DNA of 11,068 bases from Paracoccaceae bacterium (GTDB lineage: Bacteria; Pseudomonadota; Alphaproteobacteria; Rhodobacterales; Rhodobacteraceae), in the NCBI GenBank assembly GCA_007131465.1, contig SLQN01000336.1, forward strand, positions 1 to 11,068, written 5' to 3'. The first letter of the stretch is position 1. Each line of letters opens with the position of its first letter. Below are positions 5,244-11,068 of the stretch, piece by piece. The translations under genes and the position numbers were made by a program. The notes beneath the pieces were generated by a model. That model searched no databases, was not told the origin of the DNA, and worked only from the letters and a program-made list of their open reading frames with translations.

Positions 5244-6863
5244 TCAGCCCGCCAGATCACCGCCAAGCGCCTGCTCGATCAGCCGCACACTCCGCTCGAC
5301 CCCGTAAAGCGCGATGAACGTGCCCCAGCGCGGCCCCTGCGACGCGCCCAGCAGCACCTCGTAAAGCACCCTGAACCAGTCGCGCAGGTTCTCATACCCA
5401 TGCGCCTTGCCGGTATCGCGCACGACCGACATGAACAGGTCTTCCCCGGGCACCGCGAACTCTCCGGCATAGGCGGCGGGAACTTCGCCACTGGCCGCAA
5501 TTGCGCGCAAGGCCGCGCACAGGTCTTCGAGCGCCGCGCGCTCCGCATCGCCCGGCGCGCGAAAGGCCAGTGTCGGGGCCACGAAATCGGCATAGTAGCG
5601 CACCGCGAACCCCGCCGCCTGATCGAGGTCGGGATGCGTCTCGGGGGCTGCCTCGGGGGCATATTGCCGGATGAAGCCCCAGAGCGTCGCCTTGTCTTCG
5701 GCCCGGGCGACCGCCGCGAGATTGAGCAAAAGCGCGAAGCTGACCACCATCCCCGAGGCAGGCGGGTTGCCGCCATGAATATGCCAGACAGGGTTCGCCA
5801 CCTGCTGGTCCAGCGTCTGGTCGGGAAAGGCGCGCAACTGCTGGTGATATTCGTCCACGGCCTTGGGGATCACGTCCCAGGACAGCCGCTTGGCGGTGCG
5901 GGGCTTGAGGAACATGTAGTAGGACAGCGATTCCGTGCTGGCATAGGTCAGCCATTCGTCAATCGTCAGCCCGTTGCCCTTGGATTTGCTGATCTTCTCG
6001 CCCGCCTCGTCCAGAAACAACTCATAGACATAATGCTCGGGCTTGCGGCCCCCCAGGATCTCGCAGATCCGGTCATAAATGGGCGTGTTGGTGGAATGGT
6101 CCTTGCCATACATCTCGAAATCCACATCCAGCGCCGCCCAGCGCGCGCCGAAATCGGGCTTCCATTGCAGCTTCACCTGGCCCCCGGTGACCGGCAGCGT
6201 CCATTCGCGCCCGTCCTCGTCGTCGAAAGTGATCTCGCCCTTGGGCCCGTCCACATGCTTCATCGGCACATACAGCACCCGGCCCGTTTCCGGATGGATC
6301 GGCAGGAACACCGAATAGGTCTGCTGGCGCTCGCTGCGCAAGGACGCAAGCATCACCTCCATCAGCGCGTCATAGCGTTCCGCCGCGCGCAAGAGCACCG
6401 TGTCGAACTGGCCGGACTTGTAGAACTCTGTCGCGCTGATGAATTCGTATTCAAACCCGAATGTGTCCAGAAACCGGCGCAGCATGGCGTTGTTATGGTC
6501 GCCAAAGCTGTCATGTGTCCCGAACGGGTCAGGAACGGCGGTCAGCGGCTTTTGCAGATGTTCGCGCAATGCTACCGGGTCGGGCACGTTCTCGGGAACC
6601 TTGCGCATCCCGTCCATGTCATCGGAAAAGCAGATCATCCGGGTCGGAATGTCGCTGATCGCGGCGAAGGCGCGGCGGATCATCGTGGTGCGCGCCACCT
6701 CGCCGAATGTGCCGATATGCGGCAGGCCCGAGGGGCCATAGCCGGTCTCGAACAGCACATAGCCCTTTTCGGGCGGCTTGCCTCTGTAGCGCGCCACCAG
6801 TTTGCGGGCCTCCTCGAACGGCCAGGCCTTGGAATTCAGGGCAGCATCGCGCAGGGTTGACAT
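5244..6863 (-). CDS. lysS: Lysine--tRNA ligase, class I
   Basis: This 539-residue enzyme charges tRNA-Lys with lysine using ATP in the cytoplasm. It is the class I (Rossmann-fold) form, found in archaea and some bacteria including many alphaproteobacteria, and unrelated in fold to the class II LysRS of E. coli. The class I signatures are present: [12 protein letters not shown] with the HIG motif at 49-51, and KISKSKGNG with the KMSKS-type loop at 290-294. The start at 6861-6863 gives [20 protein letters not shown], which looks like the family N-terminus. A GTG further up (6918-6920) would add 19 unlike residues and lies upstream of the predicted transcription start. Only a weak purine-rich ribosome site is visible. 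The symbol lysK is also used for this class. It diverges from the TerB-like gene. Confidence 0.95.
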   Translation of the reverse strand: MSTLRDAALNSKAWPFEEARKLVARYRGKPPEKGYVLFETGYGPSGLPHIGTFGEVARTTMIRRAFAAISDIPTRMICFSDDMDGMRKVPENVPDPVALREHLQKPLTAVPDPFGTHDSFGDHNNAMLRRFLDTFGFEYEFISATEFYKSGQFDTVLLRAAERYDALMEVMLASLRSERQQTYSVFLPIHPETGRVLYVPMKHVDGPKGEITFDDEDGREWTLPVTGGQVKLQWKPDFGARWAALDVDFEMYGKDHSTNTPIYDRICEILGGRKPEHYVYELFLDEAGEKISKSKGNGLTIDEWLTYASTESLSYYMFLKPRTAKRLSWDVIPKAVDEYHQQLRAFPDQTLDQQVANPVWHIHGGNPPASGMVVSFALLLNLAAVARAEDKATLWGFIRQYAPEAAPETHPDLDQAAGFAVRYYADFVAPTLAFRAPGDAERAALEDLCAALRAIAASGEVPAAYAGEFAVPGEDLFMSVVRDTGKAHGYENLRDWFRVLYEVLLGASQGPRWGTFIALYGVERSVRLIEQALGGDLAG

Positions 6864-6904
6864 GGGCTGGTCACTTCTCTGTGGGAGGACAGGTGCAGGC
6901 CCGC

Positions 6905-6933
6905 TTCCTATTGCCCCCACCCGCCCGCGTCAA
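6905..6933 (-). promoter_or_regulatory. Candidate housekeeping promoter of lysS
   Basis: On the minus strand TTGACG (plus 6928-6933) and TAGGAA (plus 6905-6910) are separated by 17 bases, a good -35 and a poor -10. It would start transcription near 6898, about 35 bases before the ATG at 6863. Overlaps the opposite-strand candidate at 6911-6939. Confidence 0.35.
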
Positions 6934-6939
6934 TAATCT
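6911..6939 (+). promoter_or_regulatory. Candidate promoter of the TerB-like gene
   Basis: TTGCCC (6911-6916) and TAATCT (6934-6939) with a 17-base spacer, or AATAAT (6932-6937) as an alternative -10. Each box is only a partial match to the housekeeping consensus. It faces the TerB-like gene at 6970 and overlaps the lysS promoter candidate, so the two would compete for polymerase. Confidence 0.25.
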
Positions 6940-6969
6940 GCGCGCGAATTGCAAACCCCGGAGACCCAG

Positions 6970-7392
6970 ATGCGCCAACCCCCGCACCCCCTTTCGCCGC
7001 AGGACAGTCTTGTTGCGCTGATGATCGCGATCTCTGCCGCTGATCTGGAACTGCACACGGCGGAACTTGTCGCCATTCAGGCGGTTGTCAATCATCTGCC
7101 GATCTTCGGCGATTATGATGCCGACCGGATCAAGAGTGTCGCACAGACCGTATTTGATCTGTTCGAGGAAGATGACGGGCTTGACGCCCTGTTCGGGCTG
7201 ATCCGCGACAGCCTGCCCGAGAGGCTTTATGAGACCGCCTATGCGCTGGCCTGCGAGGTGGCGGCGGCAGATGGCAAGCTTGCGCAAACCGAATTGCGGC
7301 TGCTCGAGGAAATCCGCCATGAATTGCAGATCGACCGCCTGCATGCCGCCGCCATCGAACGCGGGGCACGTGCGCGGCATATGCAGCTTTGA
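6970..7392 (+). CDS. TerB-like (tellurite resistance TerB family) protein
   Basis: This 140-residue acidic, all-helical cytoplasmic protein resembles the TerB family. It shows the internal two-fold pattern of that fold: MIAISAADLELHTAEL (18-33) and EVAAADGKLAQTELRLLEEI (96-115), each with an acidic residue a few positions before a conserved Glu, as in metal-binding TerB sites. The ATG at 6970 is preceded by GGAGA (6960-6964) at a 5-base distance. A TTG further up (6949) would add seven residues but has no ribosome site. No other ter genes are nearby, so a real tellurite role is doubtful; stand-alone TerB proteins are common and mostly uncharacterised. A 78-base gap separates it from the transporter gene downstream, with which it may share a transcript. 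Confidence 0.8.
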   Translation: MRQPPHPLSPQDSLVALMIAISAADLELHTAELVAIQAVVNHLPIFGDYDADRIKSVAQTVFDLFEEDDGLDALFGLIRDSLPERLYETAYALACEVAAADGKLAQTELRLLEEIRHELQIDRLHAAAIERGARARHMQL

Positions 7393-7470
7393 GGTCCGCA
7401 TGCGGGAACAGGGTTGCAAGCCTGGACAGTGACGCGCAATAGCTTGAGGCAGGGCAACGGGGTAAAGGCC

Positions 7471-8541
7471 ATGTCAACGCAGTTGCAGATACGCGCCTGG
7501 GGGATCGCTGCGCTTGGTCTGATCGCCATGCTGTGGCTTCTGGGCGATGTGCTTCTGCCCTTTGTCACAGGTGCGGCGATTGCCTATTTCCTGAATCCAC
7601 CCGTCATCCGGCTGGTCAAGGCGGGGTTGCCGCGCGCACTGGCCGTGTCGCTTCTCATGGTCGCGGCCATTGGGGCGGTGGTGATGGCGGGATTGCTGAT
7701 CATTCCGGCCGTCATCGCGCAGGCCGTGCAGTTCACCGAAGCCGCGCCCGATCTGCTGCGCCAGTTGCAGGAAACGCTGGGCCGCCGCTTCCCCGAATTC
7801 GACGGCGGCGAGGCGGCGCTGCAAAGCTCGCTCGCCACACTGGGCGAGACGATCCGCGACCGGGGCGCGGCGCTGGCACAGGGGCTGTGGCGGTCCGTGT
7901 CGGGGCTGGTCAGCCTGCTGATCTTTCTGGTCATCACGCCGGTTGTGGCCTTCTATCTGCTGCTGGACTGGCCGCGCGTCCTGCGCGGCGCGGATGACCT
8001 GCTGCCGCGTCCCCACGCGCCCGTCATTCGTGAACTGGCCGCCGATATCGACCGCTCCATCGCCGGATTCGTGCGCGGGCAGGTGACAGTCTGTCTTATC
8101 CTCGCGGCCTATTACGCGCTGGCGCTGGGGTTGGTGGGGCTGCAATTCGGCCTTGCCATCGGGGTCACGGCGGGGCTGATATCCTTCATTCCCTATATCG
8201 GCGCGATCATCGGCGGCGTGCTGGCCATCGGTGTGGCGCTGTGGCAGTTCTGGGGCGAACCGGGCCTGATCCTTGCGGTGCTGGCCATCTTCGCGGTCGG
8301 GCAGGTGCTGGAAGGCAATGTGCTTGTGCCGCGCATTGTCGGCAATTCGGTGCGGCTGCACCCGGTCTGGCTGTTGCTGGCCGTGTCGGCCTTCGGCATG
8401 CTGTTTGGCTTCACCGGCATGCTGGTCGCTGTGCCGCTGGCGGCCTCGGTGGGGGTTCTGGTGCGCTTCGGGCTGGAGCAGTATCAGGCCAGCGGTCTGT
8501 ATGGCGCAGGTCCTCCTTCGGGACAGGACACCCAGGACTGA
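7471..8541 (+). CDS. AI-2E family transporter (YdiK/TqsA-type membrane protein)
   Basis: This 356-residue inner-membrane protein has the AI-2E transporter layout. Hydrophobic helices lie near 11-40 and 58-85. A polar, mostly helical segment (about 86-138) is followed by a helix pair around 143-166, another soluble stretch (168-202), and a hydrophobic C-terminal half from about 203. Family motifs are FIPYIGAIIGG (239-249), GQVLEGNVLVPRIVG (277-291) and LHPVWLLLAVSAFG (296-309). Members export small molecules or ions (TqsA: autoinducer-2; others: Na+/H+ exchange), so the substrate here cannot be told. The ATG at 7471 is preferred over an upstream TTG (7414), because the first helix starts soon after it. 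The ribosome site is poor (GGGG at 7459-7462). Its TGA overlaps the hdaA ATG by one base, indicating translational coupling. Confidence 0.9.
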   Translation: MSTQLQIRAWGIAALGLIAMLWLLGDVLLPFVTGAAIAYFLNPPVIRLVKAGLPRALAVSLLMVAAIGAVVMAGLLIIPAVIAQAVQFTEAAPDLLRQLQETLGRRFPEFDGGEAALQSSLATLGETIRDRGAALAQGLWRSVSGLVSLLIFLVITPVVAFYLLLDWPRVLRGADDLLPRPHAPVIRELAADIDRSIAGFVRGQVTVCLILAAYYALALGLVGLQFGLAIGVTAGLISFIPYIGAIIGGVLAIGVALWQFWGEPGLILAVLAIFAVGQVLEGNVLVPRIVGNSVRLHPVWLLLAVSAFGMLFGFTGMLVAVPLAASVGVLVRFGLEQYQASGLYGAGPPSGQDTQD

Positions 8542-9227
8542 TGCCCCGGCCCACCCAGATACACCTTCCCCTCGACCTGCCCGCCCGCCAGACGCGCGCC
8601 AGTTTCGTGGTGGCACCCTGCAACGCGACTGCGCTGGCGCTGATCGATCAGCCTGACTGGCCCGCAGGCAAGCTGGTGTTGACGGGGCGCGAGGGCGCGG
8701 GCAAGACGCATCTGGCGCATATCTGGGCAAGCGACGTCGGGGCTGCGTATCTTGCTGGCACTGATCTGGCAGACGCCGATGTGGACGCGCTGGCCGCGCG
8801 CGGGGGCGTGGCGGTCGATGACGCGGACGGGGTGGCGGGCAGCGCGGCCGCCGAGCAGGCGCTGTTTCACCTGCACAACCTTCTGGCCGCACAGGGCGGG
8901 CGGCTTCTTCTGGCCGCGCGTGCGCCGGTGCGTGACTGGGGGCTTGGCCTGCCCGATCTGGCCTCGCGCCTGCTTGCGGCGACGCATATGGTTCTTCCGC
9001 CCCCGGATGACGCGCTTCTGGCGGCCGTGCTGACGAAGCTGTTTGCGGACCGGCAGGTGCGGGTTTCAGGCACGCTGATCCCGTTTCTTCTGGCCCGGAT
9101 GGAGCGGTCGCTGGCCACCGCGCAGGTACTGGTCGCGCGGCTTGATGCCGAGGCTCTGGCGCGCAAGAAACCGATTTCGCGGGCACTGGCGGCGGATGTC
9201 ATGCAATCGTCACTCGATCTGGAGTAA
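8541..9227 (+). CDS. hdaA: DnaA regulatory inactivator HdaA (DnaA-related AAA+ protein)
   Basis: This 228-residue DnaA-like ATPase lacks the DnaA DNA-binding domain, as expected for Hda/HdaA, which with the DNA-loaded sliding clamp stimulates hydrolysis of DnaA-ATP and so prevents over-initiation. QIHLPL (6-11) matches the beta-clamp-binding motif. Walker A is GREGAGKT (49-56), Walker B is VAVDDAD (90-96), and the DLASRL segment (139-144) holds the box VII arginine at 143. The C-terminal lid helices carry the usual RSLATAQ stretch (189-195). The start ATG overlaps the transporter stop (TGATG at 8539-8543), so it is probably translated by coupling. In several alphaproteobacteria hdaA lies next to ppk1; here one gene stands between them. 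Walker B keeps both acidic residues, so ATP binding looks intact. Confidence 0.9.
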   Translation: MPRPTQIHLPLDLPARQTRASFVVAPCNATALALIDQPDWPAGKLVLTGREGAGKTHLAHIWASDVGAAYLAGTDLADADVDALAARGGVAVDDADGVAGSAAAEQALFHLHNLLAAQGGRLLLAARAPVRDWGLGLPDLASRLLAATHMVLPPPDDALLAAVLTKLFADRQVRVSGTLIPFLLARMERSLATAQVLVARLDAEALARKKPISRALAADVMQSSLDLE

Positions 9228-9306
9228 GAATGCGCGGCATCGCTCTTGTGTCATGGCCTTCACACTCCTACTCTGAGGGCCAGTCTATTCCCCGGAGGCG
9301 TGTTTC

Positions 9307-10251
9307 TTGCGTATTTTCATTGCCCTGTTCGGTTCCCTCCTTGCCCTGACGGCCGCTGCCACCGAGTCCGAACACCCCCTGCGCGAGGTCACGGGGCAGA
9401 TCATGGTGCTGGAGCGCCTGGCCCTGTCCGAAGACACCATGCTGATCGTCGATGTGACGAGCATGCAGGATGACCCCGTGATGGGGCTGCGCCAGTCGAC
9501 AAGCGGGGCGCAAGCCCCGTTCGACTTCGTGCTTGAGGTTCCACCGGAGGAGGTGCTGGTGCTGCGGGTGGGGCTGCGCTCGCAGGATGATGTCGTGTGG
9601 CTCAGCGAACCTGTCGCCATCGCGCCGGGCACGACCCCTCTGGACATGGGGCCGCTGCGCGCGCCACGCATTCCGCTGATGGGGGCGACCGCGCTTCTCT
9701 CCTGCGGCAACCAGTTGGTCGAGGCGGGCATGATGCCCGAGAGCCTGCGCATCCGGCTGAACGAACAGGTCATGACGCTGATGCCGCAGCCTGCGGCATC
9801 AGGTGCTTTTTATGTGGATGACACCAACCCCGCGACCTCGCTGCATCTGAGGGATGACACGGCGCTCCTGCGCATCGACGGCGCAGAGCTATCGGAATGC
9901 ACCGTGCTGCAGACCCGCAACGACATTACCGCAGGCGTGTGGAAGATCAGCGCCATCGACGATACGCCCGCGATGTTTCCCTCGCGCACCGAGCTCGTGT
10001 TCTACCCCGATGGCCGCATGACGGCCTCGGTCGGGTGCAACCGGCTTGTCGGCGGATATCGGCGGCACGGGGGGCTGTTGTCCTTCGGGCGGCTGGCCAG
10101 CACGCGGATGTCCTGCCCCGAAGGCCTGGATGTGCAGGAAGCGCGCTTCACCCAGATCCTGCCCAAGGTGGATGGTTATGCGCTCGATACAGATGCCGGA
10201 CGCCTGTCGCTGACCGCAGGCGGACAGACGGTCCTGCGCGCGCGCCGCTGA
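9307..10251 (+). CDS. Secreted three-domain envelope protein: YbaY-like, MliC-like and META (HslJ-like) domains
   Basis: This 314-residue protein begins with a signal peptide (MRIFIALFGSLLALTAAA), cut probably near Ala18; no lipobox Cys is seen. Domain 1 (about 26-120) resembles the YbaY/YscW family (GQIMVLERLALSEDTMLIV). Domain 2 (about 126-203) has the pattern of the MliC C-type lysozyme inhibitor fold, with Cys133 and Cys198, SGAFYV and a terminal EC. Domain 3 (about 208-313) is a META/HslJ domain with FYPDGRMTA, GCNRLVGGY and ASTRMSC; its Cys244 and Cys270 could form a disulfide. The start is TTG: it is the only start codon after the in-frame stop at 9274-9276 and lies 8 bases after a perfect GGAGG (9294-9298). 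Such fusions are plausible envelope-protective or stress proteins. Domain 3 is firm; domains 1 and 2 are by pattern. Confidence 0.82.
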   Translation: MRIFIALFGSLLALTAAATESEHPLREVTGQIMVLERLALSEDTMLIVDVTSMQDDPVMGLRQSTSGAQAPFDFVLEVPPEEVLVLRVGLRSQDDVVWLSEPVAIAPGTTPLDMGPLRAPRIPLMGATALLSCGNQLVEAGMMPESLRIRLNEQVMTLMPQPAASGAFYVDDTNPATSLHLRDDTALLRIDGAELSECTVLQTRNDITAGVWKISAIDDTPAMFPSRTELVFYPDGRMTASVGCNRLVGGYRRHGGLLSFGRLASTRMSCPEGLDVQEARFTQILPKVDGYALDTDAGRLSLTAGGQTVLRARR

Positions 10252-10312
10252 TGCGCCGATGGCCGAGATCCGCAGCTATACCCTGAACCCCTAGCCGAGT
10301 GATAGACCCACC

Positions 10313-11068
10313 ATGTCCGACCATTCGTTTCCCGCCCCGAATACACCGCGTGCGACTGTGCCAGCGATGCGGCCCGGAGTTTCGCCCGAGACTGCGCCCG
10401 AGGCCTGGACCACCCCCGAAGCTGGTAACGATGCCGCGCTGCACGCAGGCCCGCCCCCCGATCCCGGACTGTCGGCCAATTTCCTGAACGCGACCTTCCC
10501 GCCGGCGGAGGCACTCGACGGGTTCGATCCGGCTGGTCCGGCGCGGTTCTTCAACCGCGAACTGTCCTGGCTGGCCTTCAACTGGCGGGTGCTCGAAGAG
10601 GCAATGAACCCGCGCGTGCCGCTGCTGGAACGGGTGCGCTTCCTGTCGATCTCGGCCACCAATCTTGATGAATTCTATACGGTGCGCGTTGCGGGCCTGC
10701 GCGAACTGGCGCGGGCGGGCAATACCTCGCCCTCCGAAGATGGCCGCAGCCCGGCGGAACAACTGGTCCTGATCCATGAAGATGCCCGGCGGCTGATGGA
10801 ATACCAGCAGCAGATCTGGTCCGAGTTGCGCCCGATGCTGGCCGAGGCGGGCATCGTGATCCTGTCCCATCACGATCTGAACGCGGCGGATCGCAGCTAT
10901 CTCAACACCTATTTCCTGCATCATGTCTTTCCGGTGCTCTCGCCGCTGGCGATAGACCCCGCGCACCCTTTCCCCTTCATCCCCAATGCCGGGTTCTGCC
11001 TTGCGCTGGAACTGGAGGACAAGCGCGGGCGCAAACTGGATGCGCTGGTCCCCGTGCCCAGCCAGATC
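10313..11068 (+). CDS. ppk1: Polyphosphate kinase 1, N-terminal part (3' end outside window)
   Basis: The 252 codons seen encode the N-terminal domains of PPK1, which polymerises the gamma-phosphate of ATP into polyphosphate at the membrane or in granules. FFNRELSWLAFNWRVLEEA (79-97) and LSISATNLDEFYTVRVAGL (111-129) are the signature N-domain segments. PVLSPLAIDPAHPFPFIPN lies at about residues 217-235, where the head domain begins. The catalytic histidines are beyond the window. The first about 77 residues are a Pro/Ala/Thr-rich, probably disordered extension absent from E. coli PPK. ATG 10313 is the first start after an in-frame stop at 10292-10294, but has no clear Shine-Dalgarno, so a later start (for example the ATG at codon 19) cannot be excluded. 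The frame stays open to the last base. Confidence 0.92.
   Translation, partial: MSDHSFPAPNTPRATVPAMRPGVSPETAPEAWTTPEAGNDAALHAGPPPDPGLSANFLNATFPPAEALDGFDPAGPARFFNRELSWLAFNWRVLEEAMNPRVPLLERVRFLSISATNLDEFYTVRVAGLRELARAGNTSPSEDGRSPAEQLVLIHEDARRLMEYQQQIWSELRPMLAEAGIVILSHHDLNAADRSYLNTYFLHHVFPVLSPLAIDPAHPFPFIPNAGFCLALELEDKRGRKLDALVPVPSQI

Noticed and set aside
5151..6860. 569-codon open frame on the plus strand opposite lysS
   Set aside because: It is the antisense shadow of a clear class I LysRS gene in GC-rich DNA; its translation has no recognisable motif and is rich in Arg/His/Gly.
6970..7392. Tellurite resistance operon
   Set aside because: Only a single TerB-like gene is present; no terA, terC, terD, terE or terZ-like gene is nearby.
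7396..7405. 10-base palindrome CCGCATGCGG between the TerB-like gene and the transporter
   Set aside because: Too short to fold stably, has no T-run, and such palindromes are expected by chance in GC-rich DNA.
7474..9186. 570-codon open frame on the minus strand opposite the transporter and hdaA
   Set aside because: Shadow frame across two well-identified genes; Arg/Pro/Gln-rich with no domain features.
9246..9274. TTGTGT-N17-TACTCT upstream of the three-domain protein gene
   Set aside because: Only three of six bases match in each box, so it is too weak to list as a promoter.

Overview
The window is about 11 kb of GC-rich DNA whose gene set and order suggest an alphaproteobacterium, most likely Rhodobacterales (Rhodobacteraceae/Paracoccaceae). 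Pointers are a class I lysyl-tRNA synthetase in place of the usual class II enzyme, a FixJ-type kinase-regulator fusion, and an AI-2E transporter / hdaA / ppk1 run. I read this from sequence and recalled family knowledge; no database was searched. It looks like ordinary chromosome. I see no tRNA, rRNA, CRISPR, insertion sequence or phage gene. The longest gene-free stretch is 226 bases (4193-4418).

Left part (1-4281). The 3' part of a hybrid histidine kinase (kinase tail, two receiver domains, LuxR-type DNA-binding domain) is followed by a PHB-depolymerase-type esterase, a small PRC-barrel protein and, on the opposite strand, a secreted protein with two PRC-barrels. The last three genes are each preceded by an exact GGAAC-N16-CGTT element, correctly oriented. 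This is the promoter signature of EcfG, the general stress sigma factor of alphaproteobacteria. The middle element is interwoven with a hairpin at the end of the esterase gene: the -35 lies in the loop and the -10 directly follows the stem. It is followed by a highly structured leader. Two perfect hairpins separate the convergent PRC-barrel genes. This set looks like a small stress-response cluster and is the most notable content of the window.

Middle part (4364-6939). An NAD(P)H-dependent FMN reductase with no visible ribosome binding site converges on lysS. A GC-rich 13/12/13-base tandem repeat abuts the lysS stop codon. lysS and a TerB-like gene diverge from a short region with overlapping candidate promoters.

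Right part (6970-11068). All genes read rightward: TerB-like protein, AI-2E family transporter, hdaA (its start overlaps the transporter stop), a secreted three-domain protein (YbaY-like, MliC-like, META/HslJ-like) with a TTG start, and the 5' third of ppk1, cut by the window edge. HdaA restrains DnaA and polyphosphate kinase makes polyphosphate, so this end mixes replication control, stress storage and envelope functions.

I found no clearly new multi-gene system. The best lead is the set of three identical stress-type promoters with their unusual regulatory RNA architecture.
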